DNA of 8,946 nt from GCA-003244245 sp036501085 (lineage in GTDB: Bacteria; Actinomycetota; Actinomycetes; Mycobacteriales; Pseudonocardiaceae). The stretch covers positions 1 to 8,946 of the forward strand of contig DASYAZ010000175.1 in the NCBI GenBank assembly GCA_036501085.1. The letters run 5' to 3'. The notes beneath the pieces are model-generated. The model was given only the letters and a program-made list of their open reading frames with translations, was not told the DNA's origin and searched no databases. Shown here piece by piece: positions 1 to 7,286 of this stretch. The first letter of the stretch is position 1; every line of letters starts with the position of its first letter. A program made the translations under genes and the position numbers.

Positions 1-799
1 GCGCGTTCGACGAGGGCCTGCATCGACACCCCGTACTCGCGCTTGAGGTCGAGCAGGCGCCCGATCTTGAGATTGCGCAGCGAGGGCCGGATCACCTCGG
101 CGGGCATCAGGAACTCCCCGGCGAAAGCGTTGGCTTCGGTCTCGACGTCGTCGATGGACAGCGCATCGGCGTGCAGTACCAGGTGGCCAAGTTCGTGGGC
201 GAGGGTGAGCCGCAGCCGATCAGGTGGGGCGGCGTTGTTGAACAGGATCACCGGGTGATCTCCTACCCACTGCGAGAGGCCGTCCACCCGGCTGGTGGCG
301 AAGTCCTCGCCGATCAGCAGGCACCCCGCGGCCTCGAGCCACTGCGCCAGGTGCCGCACCGGGCCGGCGGGCATCCGCCACTGCGCCCGCACGAAGCGGG
401 CGCCCTGTTCTGGGGTGACATCGAGCAGATCGAGGGTGGGGACGTGCTGCTCGGCGCGCAGGGTCACCTCCTCGAACAGATGCCGGGCGTGCCACCGGTA
501 CATGTTGAGTCGGGCCTCGAGCTGCCGCCATGTCCCCGGCGGGGCGCTGGCCCGGCGACGCATGTGCGCATCCATGGCCATCCCACCCCGGGCGCGCCCG
601 GCGCCGGTCAGGAACGCCGGGGTCACCCCGAGCGTCCCGGCGAGCCGGGCCAGGGTCTCGGGGTCGGGATCGCGCAGGTCATTCTCATACCGCGACAGAG
701 CCGCCTGGGTGATGCCGACCTGTGCGGCCAGCTCGGCCTGGGTGAGGCCGTGAGCTCGGCGCGCGGTCTCGAGGACCTCGCCGAGCCGGGTCATTTGGG

Positions 800-803
<4 letters not shown>
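1..803 (-). CDS. XRE-family HTH / ImmA-IrrE zinc metallopeptidase fusion protein (3' end outside window)
   Basis: The visible part is about 267 residues, open to the left window edge. Seen: residues 4-65 form an XRE/Cro HTH (RLGEVLETARRAHGLTQAEL, then VGITQAALSRYEND). A linker follows, then an ImmA/IrrE (COG2856) peptidase domain with the zinc motif HELGH at about 203-207 and the downstream EANAFAGEFLMP block carrying the likely third ligand. Known: such fusions are DNA-binding repressors, antitoxins or immunity proteins of mobile elements, and some cleave a partner regulator. I chose GTG at 803: it overlaps the TGA of the preceding gene as GTGA and has a G6 SD eight bases upstream (812-817). 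ATG at 794, three codons in, is the alternative. The overlap suggests translational coupling to the upstream gene. The family is secure; the target is unknown. Confidence 0.88.
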
Positions 804-1471
<668 letters not shown>

Positions 1472-1474
<3 letters not shown>

Positions 1475-1492
1475 ACCAGAATTTATACCAGG
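1472..1492 (-). promoter_or_regulatory. Probable leaderless promoter and candidate operator for the 224-aa/peptidase operon
   Basis: On the minus strand the sequence just before the ATG reads CTGGTATAAATTCTGGTATG. TAAATT (1485-1480) fits an actinobacterial TAnnnT -10 box and places the transcript start at or next to the A of ATG. The heptamer CTGGTAT occurs twice, 12 bp apart, flanking and overlapping the -10 and the start codon, where a repressor such as the co-transcribed XRE protein could bind. The -35 region is poor. That this is the operator is inference. Confidence 0.5.
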
Positions 1493-1876
1493 CAATCTAG
1501 GGTCGTGATCCGCGCGAGGCAACGCCACTGCCGCTGCCCGGATGCCTGGCCGTGATCGTCATGGTCGGCGCCTACCACGCCGCCTCGACCATGCCCTGAA
1601 GCGGCGACGCCGCCAGTAACTGACCGCGATGGCCGAGCACATCGCTGCGGTGATGATCAGCCGTCTCCGACACCGCGCTGCCGCGCGAAGGCTGAGCCAG
1701 CCGGTGCGCGGTTACGTGGGGGCCGCGGCGGCGACGCTGACCGGGCCGCTACCCCGTCACGCGATGCTCTGGGAGGTTCATCCTCGGCACTCGACTGTCG
1801 CACTCTGGATTGGCCCGGCGCCCGGTGCGCGCCGGGGCGGCCCGGCGGGTCCGGCGTCGGTGGCTCGGGTCTGGGG
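1475..1876. other. Gene-poor stretch between the SLOG gene and the XRE operon
   Basis: No reading frame here has credible protein character; the open frames on both strands are GC-rich chance frames. It holds the operon promoter at its left end, an 8-bp inverted repeat CATGGTCG...CGACCATG (1560-1567 and 1586-1593, 18-bp gap) of unknown role, and a terminator-like hairpin near 1814-1836. Confidence 0.6.
1814..1836 (-). terminator. GC-rich hairpin downstream of the SLOG gene
   Basis: CCCGGCGC (1814-1821) and GCGCCGGG (1829-1836) form a perfect 8-bp stem with a 7-nt loop, 40 bp past the stop of the minus-strand SLOG gene. There is no T-run, as is usual for actinobacterial terminators. The surrounding DNA is very GC-rich, so chance is possible. 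Confidence 0.4.
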
Positions 1877-2380
1877 TCAGTGGGCAATGGTGGAGCGGCG
1901 TCGGGCGGTGGGCGGCCACAGCACGGTGACGGGCAGGCCCAGCTCCCGCGCGGTGCTCACTACGTCGCCGGTACTGCCCAGGCGGGTGGCTGGGTGTCCG
2001 TCCCAGACCGCGATCAGTAACTCGACACTGGCCAGCATGGCGGCGCTAGCGGCCATGTAGGCCGGGCGGCAGGACGCGGAAAAGCCCATCACCCGGACCG
2101 AGCCCGACACCGCCAGCAACTGATCAAACTCCGCGGCCTGGGTCGGGTCGATCTGAGTAGCCCGGTAGTCCGGGGCGGGCAGGATCACCTCCAGCCGCCC
2201 ACCCAGATCCAGCACCACCCGGGCGAACAGCTGATCGGCACCCGGGGCCAGACAACTCACCCCGACCAACCCGCCGGCCCAGCCGTAGCCGCCCAGGGCA
2301 CGATTCAGCGCGGCCCGCACCCCCGGCCCGCTCCCGGCAGCCAGATCACTGTGCCCGGTGATGCCCACCCGGGTGCTCAC
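1877..2380 (-). CDS. SLOG-like (DprA/LOG-type Rossmann) nucleotide-sensor protein, stand-alone
   Basis: 167 residues. Seen: an N-terminal strand-loop RVGITGHSDL (4-13), a second strand plus VSCLAPGADQLFA (41-53), a strand LEVILP (63-68) followed by DYRA, then LLIAVWDG (121-128) and a Gly-rich GSTGDVVSTARELGLPVTVLWP (135-156). This order (GxTGH, GAD..A, LIAVWDG, GGT-type loop, helix, final strand) is that of the SLOG/YspA-like superfamily, known or predicted to bind nucleotide-derived ligands. It covers only the one domain, with no attached effector. GTG at 2380 is chosen as the start because GGTGA lies just upstream; a TTG at 2404 would add eight poorly conserved-looking residues. It is not in an operon with its neighbours. 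A ligand or role in signalling or defence is inference. Confidence 0.7.
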   Translation of the reverse strand: MSTRVGITGHSDLAAGSGPGVRAALNRALGGYGWAGGLVGVSCLAPGADQLFARVVLDLGGRLEVILPAPDYRATQIDPTQAAEFDQLLAVSGSVRVMGFSASCRPAYMAASAAMLASVELLIAVWDGHPATRLGSTGDVVSTARELGLPVTVLWPPTARRRSTIAH

Positions 2381-2934
2381 CGGCTCACCGCCCCGGCCGA
2401 ACAAGCTTGGGCTGGGGATAGCCGACGCTGGCTTGGCGCCGGTCCCGGACGGCCTATCAGCCGCATGGCGGACCTACTTCACCGGCCACGATCCCGCTGA
2501 CGTTCCCGGCCAGGGTCTGGGACTGGAATGCCCCCCGAGGACCGTGCTGAGGTCAGATGCAACGCCCGCCGGCGAAAACGCGCAAACCCCTGGCGACGCC
2601 GGGCCCGGCCCGCGCGCCCAACGGCACACCAGCCGCGGCGAGCGGCAATGCCTCGGCCGTACTCGGTCCAGAAAACCGCGCCAGCAAAGCAACATCCACA
2701 CCCACGTGAACCGGGGCCGTTCGTTGAGCACGCCGCACCCCCTTACGCCGAGCGAGTTCCTCGATCGACATGCGCCGCGCGGGACGAGGGGTGCGCGACA
2801 TTGCGCGGGCTTTGACTTGTTGCCATCGTCTCCGCTCGTACTCGACTGCCGCCGGTGTGCCCCACCGCCGAGCGCCGTGGCCTGGCGACAGCAGCCGAAG
2901 ATCGGCCCGCCCGCTAACTCGTTTAGACAAGGAA
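2381..2934. other. Stretch with no convincing gene; possible gene remnant
   Basis: Both strands carry long open frames, but their translations are Arg/Pro/Gly-rich and lack domain character, as expected by chance at this GC. The only protein-like piece is on the minus strand at about 2735-2770, reading MSIEELARRKGV, which resembles the start of short actinobacterial proteins of unknown function. The sequence after it does not continue the resemblance, so if real it is a remnant. No RNA gene was seen. Confidence 0.45.
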
Positions 2935-2969
2935 CGGACGTCGCCTCGGGGGTGTCGAGGCGACGTCCG
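2935..2969 (-). terminator. Strong intrinsic-type hairpin, 14-bp perfect stem
   Basis: Arms 2935-2948 (CGGACGTCGCCTCG) and 2956-2969 (CGAGGCGACGTCCG) pair perfectly around the 7-nt loop GGGGTGT. There is no T-tract on either side, so it could act in either direction. On the minus strand it would end transcripts coming from the GAF-ANTAR gene, whose stop is 154 bp upstream. An open minus-strand frame without a start codon (2989-3153, ending in TVHAW and TAA) stops 20 bp before it. Confidence 0.75.
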
Positions 2970-3122
2970 CGTCGCACGGGTGATCGGGTTACCAGGCGTG
3001 CACAGTGCGTCGTGTGTTGATCGGTCTCGGCGGCGGTACGCGGTCATCGCGTGCCGGCGCAGGCCCGCGGCGCGGCGCCTTGTCGCGGCGTTGCTTCGCG
3101 TGGGTGCCCGGTGCTGCTCGTG

Positions 3123-3941
3123 CTAGAACATCGGCCGGGAGGACGGACCTTCTCTACCGATGCGGCCTTGGCCTGTCGACGCTCTCACCATTAGGTCTAG
3201 TCCGACACCGGCACCACCACAAGGGCCATACGGTGGCGGGCGTGACTGGTAGTGCGCGATCGTTACCTGGTGGAACATGCCCGGACGATCACCCAACAAG
3301 ACGAAGGGGCGGACGCCGGTGTCGATGTTGCCCTGTTGGGACAGTTTCCCTTTCGCTTGCTCGATGATCACGCGGCTGTCCAGGGCCTTCCGCAGCTGGC
3401 TGGTGACCTGTTCGGAGCGGGTCACGGTTTGGCGGTGCAGGATCGCCACCGAGCCGACCTCGGCCAGCGCGTGCGCGATCTTCAGATCGGTGGGCTCAAG
3501 GTGCAGGGTGTGTCTGCTGAACAGGTTCAGCGCGCCGATCGTCGCGGTCGGGGTGTTCAGCGGGGTGGCGTGCACGGCCCGGTAGCCCTCCCGCTGGGCG
3601 TAGCCGGCGAAATCGGGCCAGCGCTCCGCGTGAGCGGCCAGGTCGGGGACCGCGACCGGTTCACCACGCTGGACGCATTCCAGACAGGGTCCGCTCTCGC
3701 GTTGCAGCTGGAACAGCTCCAGGAAGCGGGCCTGCTCGCTGGTCGCGGCCATCACGGTCAAGGTGCCGGTGTCATCGGTAAGTAGCACGCCCGCCTGGTG
3801 CGCGCCGAGCAGGCTGACGCAGTGCCCCGCGAGACGATCCAGCAGGTCAAGGACGTCGAACTCGGCGGCCAGCATTCGTGCCAGCGCGGCGACCGTGTCC
3901 GCGAGTTCGGCTGTCCGATCGAGGGACCGCCCGGCGCTCAT
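3123..3941 (-). CDS. GAF-ANTAR protein with degraded ANTAR half (putative RNA-binding antiterminator/sensor)
   Basis: 272 residues. Seen: a GAF domain at about 14-170, with the actinobacterial signature QARFLELFQLQRESGPCLECVQRGEP (69-94) and AVHATPL...IGALNLFS (122-142). ANTAR begins at about 178 (QLRKALDSRVIIEQAKGKLSQQ). Known: intact GAF-ANTAR proteins sense a ligand or stress through GAF and bind paired-hairpin RNA through ANTAR to prevent termination. After residue 210 the usual three-helix pattern fails: PFVLLGDRPGMFHQVTIAH keeps FVLL and IAH, but the Arg/Tyr/Ala-rich second helix is altered and about two residues shorter. Then follows a 40-residue Gly/Pro/Arg tail unlike the family, which normally ends soon after ANTAR. 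RNA binding may be lost. ATG at 3941 has no clear SD. Isolated from neighbours. Confidence 0.8.
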   Translation of the reverse strand: MSAGRSLDRTAELADTVAALARMLAAEFDVLDLLDRLAGHCVSLLGAHQAGVLLTDDTGTLTVMAATSEQARFLELFQLQRESGPCLECVQRGEPVAVPDLAAHAERWPDFAGYAQREGYRAVHATPLNTPTATIGALNLFSRHTLHLEPTDLKIAHALAEVGSVAILHRQTVTRSEQVTSQLRKALDSRVIIEQAKGKLSQQGNIDTGVRPFVLLGDRPGMFHQVTIAHYQSRPPPYGPCGGAGVGLDLMVRASTGQGRIGREGPSSRPMF

Positions 3942-4161
3942 GGCGCTCAGGTGTGGGCCAAGTCACTCACGATCGGGTCTGTCGATGCTGAAGTGCCACT
4001 GACCGCCGCCCATCCGGGTTGCACAGCCGGGCCACCGCCCGCCCAGTCGCCATCGGCTTCGCCGCCAGCGCGGCGGATAGGCCTCGTGTATGACGCGCTA
4101 CACCGAGCGAGCCAAGAACCCGCCTGGAGCCCTGCGTGGTCGGGTTGTTTTCTCGTCGGGC
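3942..4161. other. Intergenic region between tetR and the GAF-ANTAR gene
   Basis: No open frame of protein character on either strand. It should hold the GAF-ANTAR promoter, but I see no clear -10/-35 pair, and no hairpin stands out as the tetR terminator. Confidence 0.5.
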
Positions 4162-4905
4162 TCAGTGCGGTTGTGGTGTCGGGTGCTGGGTCTGTTCCAG
4201 TCCGTCGAGGAGCGCGGTGATGCCGGCGGTGAATCGTTCGTCGCGGTTGTCGAGCCAGACGTGTTCACCGAGGGTGTTCAGGGTGGGGAAGCGGTCATCG
4301 GGCAGCGACCGGAAGAACTCGTGCAGCCGTTCTCGGGTCGCGCTGTCCTGGACGCGTTGTTCGTTGGCAGAGTCGCGGGTGTTGCTGACCTCGAACCCGA
4401 CCGTGTAGTCGATGATGAGGAAGAACGCGAGGCCGGCCTGCCGGTTGCCGAACCCGGCGGTGTGCAGGGGCCGCAGCACCGCCTCGGCCAGGGCCAGCGA
4501 GTGCGGCCCGAGGGGGTCACGAGTCTTGAGCAGCCCAGCGACCCCCGGATGGCTTGTCAGGACGTTACGCAGCCGATGCGCGAGCACAGCGACCTGCTCG
4601 GTCCACGACGGTGCTTGGCTGACGTCGCAGTCGACCTCGGCGAGCACCCCGTCCACGATCAGGTCCTGTAACTGCTCCTTACCGCGGACGTGGCGGTAGA
4701 GCGCGCCAGGGACCACCCCGAGGTGCCCGGCGAGGGTACGCATGGTCAGCGCCTCGAGGCCCTGCGCGGCGATCAGCCCGAGCGCCCCAGCCACCACCCG
4801 CTCCCGAGTGAGCGTGCGGCGGACCTGCGCATCGGTTTCCGGGGCGTCGAACCACAGCGATCTGCTCTGCTGATCCCCCACTTGATCCCGCACTCGATCC
4901 GGCAC
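4162..4905 (-). CDS. TetR-family transcriptional repressor with TetR_C-like ligand domain
   Basis: 247 residues. Seen: residues 29-80 form the TetR N-terminal HTH (LTRERVVAGALGLIAAQG, then MRTLAGHLGVVPGALYRHVR and GKEQLQDLI). The remaining about 150 residues are helical, with a hydrophobic segment LAFFLIIDYTVGFEV (159-173) where TetR_C-type proteins line the ligand pocket and dimer face. The first 25 residues are a polar extension. GTG at 4905 is supported by an SD GAGGGA (4916-4911) five bases before it. Divergent from hsp20, sharing a 140-bp region with GTGAAC-type operators and overlapping promoters, so it probably represses both itself and hsp20. The inducer is unknown. Confidence 0.9.
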   Translation of the reverse strand: MPDRVRDQVGDQQSRSLWFDAPETDAQVRRTLTRERVVAGALGLIAAQGLEALTMRTLAGHLGVVPGALYRHVRGKEQLQDLIVDGVLAEVDCDVSQAPSWTEQVAVLAHRLRNVLTSHPGVAGLLKTRDPLGPHSLALAEAVLRPLHTAGFGNRQAGLAFFLIIDYTVGFEVSNTRDSANEQRVQDSATRERLHEFFRSLPDDRFPTLNTLGEHVWLDNRDERFTAGITALLDGLEQTQHPTPQPH

Positions 4906-4910
4906 TGATG

Positions 4911-4916
4911 TCCCTC
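4911..4916 (-). promoter_or_regulatory. Ribosome binding site deciding the tetR GTG start
   Basis: GAGGGA on the minus strand, five bases before GTG at 4905. Confidence 0.7.
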
Positions 4917-4924
4917 GACAACCA

Positions 4925-4953
4925 TTGACAGTGAACAGCGTTCACAGTAGCGT
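4925..4953 (+). promoter_or_regulatory. hsp20 promoter (TTGACA-17-TAGCGT)
   Basis: TTGACA at 4925-4930 is a consensus -35; 17 bp later TAGCGT at 4948-4953 fits the actinobacterial TAnnnT -10. The expected start near 4960 gives a leader of about 85 nt. The spacer is filled by the operator palindrome at 4931-4945, so a bound repressor would block sigma contact directly. Confidence 0.7.
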
Positions 4954-4987
4954 GAACGCAGTGGCTCGACAAGTGAATACCGTTCGC
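4931..4987. promoter_or_regulatory. Triple TetR-type operator array with 21-bp period
   Basis: O1 at 4931-4945 is a perfect palindrome with a 3-bp centre (GTGAAC AGC GTTCAC). The same left half recurs at 4952 (GTGAAC, right half degenerate) and at 4973 (GTGAAT ACC GTTCGC, near-palindrome). The three start points are exactly 21 bp apart, two helical turns, so dimers would sit on one face of the DNA. O1 and the middle element cover both promoter cores. Binding by the adjacent TetR protein is inference from position and form. Confidence 0.7.
4944..4972 (-). promoter_or_regulatory. tetR promoter (TTGTCG-17-TACTGT)
   Basis: On the minus strand TTGTCG (4972-4967), a 17-bp spacer and TACTGT (4949-4944). 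The -10 box overlaps the hsp20 -10 box on the other strand, so the two polymerases would compete. The expected start near 4937 gives a leader of about 32 nt. Confidence 0.55.
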
Positions 4988-5044
4988 AACATCTGGGAAC
5001 TGGGTTCGTCACGAGCCGCCGAACAATTGAACAAGGGATCAGAG

Positions 5045-5557
5045 ATGGCCGTCATGACGCGCTGGGATGCCTTCCAGGACCTGCGCGGCGCACAAGATCA
5101 GATGACTCAGGTATACAAGTTGCTCGACCAGGCGCGCGCTGAGCAAGCCCTACGCTCGGGCCCCGATTCCACGACCGCGCCGGCCTGGGCGCCGCCGGTC
5201 GATATCTCGGAGCTCAAAGATGCCTATGTCGTCAGCGTCGAGCTGCCTGGGGTCAAGGTCGAGGACCTCGAGATCGCCTTCCAGGACGGGTTACTCACCA
5301 TCCAGGGCCAGCGGTTAATGGCCCCCGACCCGGACGAGCAGTTCCATGTGCTGGAGCGGCGCTACGGACAGTTCCGTCGCTCGATCACGCTGCCCCTGCA
5401 CGTGCAGGCCGATGCCATCGAAGCATCGACCGACGATGGTGTGCTGCGGGTGATGGTGCCCAAGGTGGAGGAAGTCAAGCCCAAGCGCATCGAAGTACGC
5501 GCGGGTCGGACGCAGACCCCCGCCGCCGTCGACACACCAAACGGCGAACAGGCCTGA
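5045..5557 (+). CDS. Hsp20 / alpha-crystallin family small heat-shock protein
   Basis: 170 residues. It is an ATP-independent holdase chaperone that keeps unfolding proteins soluble in the cytoplasm, normally as large oligomers. Seen: N-terminal arm 1-48 (helical, with Gln/Ala-rich 15-36); alpha-crystallin domain about 49-142 with PPVDISELKDAYVVSVELPG (50-69), YGQFRRSITLP (107-117) and DGVLRVMVPK (131-140); and a short C-terminal extension with an IEV at 149-151 in the place of the IxI oligomerisation motif. ATG at 5045 is chosen because AAGGGA lies seven bases upstream and residue 1 onward matches a normal Hsp20 arm. An in-frame ATG-less extension to 4925 would run through the promoter. Controlled by the divergent TetR rather than an adjacent HspR. 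Followed by a hairpin. Confidence 0.93.
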   Translation: MAVMTRWDAFQDLRGAQDQMTQVYKLLDQARAEQALRSGPDSTTAPAWAPPVDISELKDAYVVSVELPGVKVEDLEIAFQDGLLTIQGQRLMAPDPDEQFHVLERRYGQFRRSITLPLHVQADAIEASTDDGVLRVMVPKVEEVKPKRIEVRAGRTQTPAAVDTPNGEQA

Positions 5558-5570
5558 GCCTGCCCGGGTT

Positions 5571-5597
5571 GGGCGGTGCCGGTAGCGCACACCGCCC
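5571..5597 (+). terminator. Hairpin after hsp20
   Basis: GGGCGGTG (5571-5578) and CACCGCCC (5590-5597) form a perfect 8-bp stem with an 11-nt loop, 13 bp past the hsp20 stop. No T-run. Confidence 0.55.
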
Positions 5598-5716
5598 GCT
5601 CGGCCTCGCCCCGGACCGCGCGGTTGGCTAGCGAATTACCCGCGGATCGCCGACGGCAAGGCCGCGCATCGCCGCTGGTGGGCGGCCAGCCGGCCGCGCG
5701 CACCGACATGGTTACC

Positions 5717-5726
5717 GGAGGTGAGG
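5717..5726 (+). promoter_or_regulatory. Strong ribosome binding site for the DUF5313-type gene
   Basis: GGAGGTGAGG ends five bases before ATG at 5732 and rules out the longer in-frame starts upstream, whose translation is not protein-like. Confidence 0.75.
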
Positions 5727-5731
5727 AACGT

Positions 5732-6145
5732 ATGGCCAACCGTGCCGGCGCGCCGCGCCGTCCCGACCCGCTGCGTTGGCTGTGGTACGCCCTCAGCGGG
5801 CGCCTTCCGATCCGCTACCGCGAGTGGGTGCTCTACGACCTGACCTGCCCCAGCTGGCCGCTGCGACACCTGGCACCGCTGGTGGTGCCGTTGGTGCCGA
5901 CCGTCGTGCTGCTCATCGCGGTGCTTCCGGGACCGCTGTCCATCCGTGCCACCGCGGTGATGATGGGCGCGGTGGTCGGCCTGTTACTCACGTTTGGTTT
6001 CCTCGAGGACTCCACCGACCGGCGGGCCACCAAGTTCGGCTACCCCATCGGCACCACCCAAGCGATCCGCGAACAACGGGCCCGAGACAAACGAGCCCGC
6101 GCCGCGACCACCAACCCCGGCCACCGCGGCATCCCTCGACCGTAA
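5732..6145 (+). CDS. DUF5313-type small membrane protein
   Basis: 137 residues, function unknown. Seen: a cytosolic-looking N terminus with PLRWLWYALSGRLPIRYREWVLYDLTCPSWPLRHLAP (13-49); two hydrophobic segments at about 47-67 (LVVPLVPTVVLLIAVLPG) and 70-90 (AVMMGAVVGLLLTFGF) joined by a very short turn; and then EDSTDRRATKFGYPIGTT and a basic Arg/Ala tail. The W-Y/F-x(3)-G-R-LP-x-RYRxWVL.D pattern before a helical hairpin and the KFGYP after it are typical of the actinobacterial DUF5313 family. ATG at 5732 has a strong SD (GGAGGTGAGG, 5717-5726). It lies 174 bp after hsp20, beyond a hairpin, so separate transcription is likely. Confidence 0.75.
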   Translation: MANRAGAPRRPDPLRWLWYALSGRLPIRYREWVLYDLTCPSWPLRHLAPLVVPLVPTVVLLIAVLPGPLSIRATAVMMGAVVGLLLTFGFLEDSTDRRATKFGYPIGTTQAIREQRARDKRARAATTNPGHRGIPRP

Positions 6146-6504
6146 TCCGCCCGCGGACGGGGCTGAATGTGGCCAGCACCGCCCACCCAAGGCGGCCGGT
6201 ATTCCCCGTATTCCCGGCCCCGCGACCGGACAGATCACAACCGCGCCACTGTGCACCACGGAATCAACCAGGCACCCCGGTCCGTTCTACTGGGTGCTCA
6301 GGTCGGTCGGTGTGTCCCCGGGCCCCACATGAGAAACGCCTCCAGGGACGATCGTTGGGCTGATGCCCTGGTGTGCCACGCGCCGCGAGGCGACCACCGG
6401 CCGGCCTGAGTCTTCCCAGCTTCGGCAGCCGCGATGACCGCTAGGGTCAGTTCGGTGGGACCCTTGCCGTGGATTGAGTCGGGCCCCGATGGGAACCTGA
6501 CCAG
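6146..6504. other. Stretch with no supported gene
   Basis: Neither strand holds a convincing gene. A minus-strand frame ending at 6298 contains a mildly protein-like segment (PTELTLAVIAAAEAGKTQAGRW), but it has no start with an SD and runs into the plus-strand gene at 6505. No RNA gene or strong hairpin seen. Confidence 0.5.
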
Positions 6505-7153
6505 ATGAACACCGATCAGCGCGGGACGCGGCGGCTGGTCCCCGACCTGGACGTCGAGCTGGTTTTCGTGCTGAACCAGGTCGAGGAAGTCTTGCTGACG
6601 CTGTCGGCATGGGGAGTCCGATCCGGACGACCCGGTCGTGCTGCCCGCCCCGCTCGCCGGCAGGCAGGCGCTGGAAGCGCTGAACCGGGTCCAAGGCTTG
6701 ATCGCCCCGACGCAGACCCGCACCGATCGTGCCGGCGCCGCCATCCCGGTTACGGTCGGGCCGGCGCGGCTACTGGGCCCGGACGGGCGCTACGAGCACC
6801 GTGCGCTACGCCTGGTCGCCCTGGACCAAGCTGATCTGGACCTGCTCGCCGCCGCGGCCGCCGAGATGGGCCGGGCGTTGGCGGTTGACCCGCACGGGGA
6901 GCTGGCCGATGCCATCAGCGCCAATCGCCCGCCGCTGGCCCCGACCGAGGTCGTGGCGGGCCTGGCCCGCACACTCGGTGCGCTGGATCTAGCTGTCACC
7001 GACGACACCGCCCCGCTGACGGCCCGGGTTGAGGTGCAGGCCGGCGCGGACGTGGTACTCAGCCTGGCCGAAGAAGCCGCCTACGCGAGGCTGGCCGACC
7101 GGATCAACACCATGTGGGCCGACCGATCCGGGATCAACCGTTTTCTCTACTGA
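6505..7153 (+). pseudogene. Unrecognised ~215-aa protein split by a one-base frameshift
   Basis: I do not recognise the family. The ATG at 6505 opens a protein-like frame (MNTDQRGTRRLVPDLDVELVFVLNQVEEVLLTLSAW) that turns to Arg/Gly-rich chance sequence after residue 36. A second frame becomes protein-like exactly there (ESDPDDPVVLPAPLAGRQALEALNRVQ) and runs to TGA at 7153. Removing one G from the G4 run at 6611-6614 joins the two into one 215-residue product. That product is acidic, rich in Ala/Leu helices, has no signal peptide or membrane segment, and ends MWADRSGINRFLY. The second frame has only a GTG at 6638 as its own start and no good SD. Either a real inactivating indel, a sequencing error, or (least likely) a recoding site. 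Confidence 0.6.
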
Positions 7154-7156
7154 ACG

Positions 7157-7233
7157 GGTCGAACCACGAGGGGCACTTCCGCGCCGGCCAGGACTCCACC
7201 CCACGAATCTCGCTCTCCGAGCGGTCGAACCAC
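7157..7233. repeat. 11-bp direct repeat in a convergent intergenic region
   Basis: GGTCGAACCAC occurs at 7157-7167 and at 7223-7233, 66 bp apart, between two convergent genes. No role can be assigned. Confidence 0.6.
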
Positions 7234-7263
7234 TCCGGCCGGGCCTCCAGGCCCCGCCACCTC

Positions 7264-7286
7264 GCGGGTTGACCCGCTAGCGGGTC
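7264..7286. terminator. Overlapping palindromes at the convergent gene ends (probable bidirectional terminator)
   Basis: GACCCGCTAGCGGGTC at 7271-7286 is a perfect 16-bp palindrome containing the TAG stop of the minus-strand nuclease-like gene. A third arm GCGGGT at 7264-7269 can pair with the same ACCCGC, so two mutually exclusive hairpins are possible. Position between convergent genes fits termination from both sides. Confidence 0.45.

Noticed and set aside
2553..3047. Long minus-strand open frame overlapping the 2935-2969 hairpin
   Set aside because: Composition is Arg/Pro-rich, it reads through the terminator stem, and only MSIEELARRKGV looks protein-like; treated as chance plus a possible remnant.
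4925..5044. Extended N terminus of Hsp20 beginning at the upstream in-frame start
   Set aside because: This stretch contains the promoters and operators, while the SD before ATG 5045 and normal Hsp20 length support the shorter form.
6298..6744. Minus-strand open frame opposite the start of the frameshifted gene
   Set aside because: Only a short segment looks protein-like, no SD-supported start, and it overlaps the better-supported plus-strand frame.
7157..7233. tRNA or tRNA-derived att site suggested by GGTCGAACCAC
   Set aside because: It only loosely resembles a T-arm; no acceptor, D or anticodon arms could be folded around either copy.
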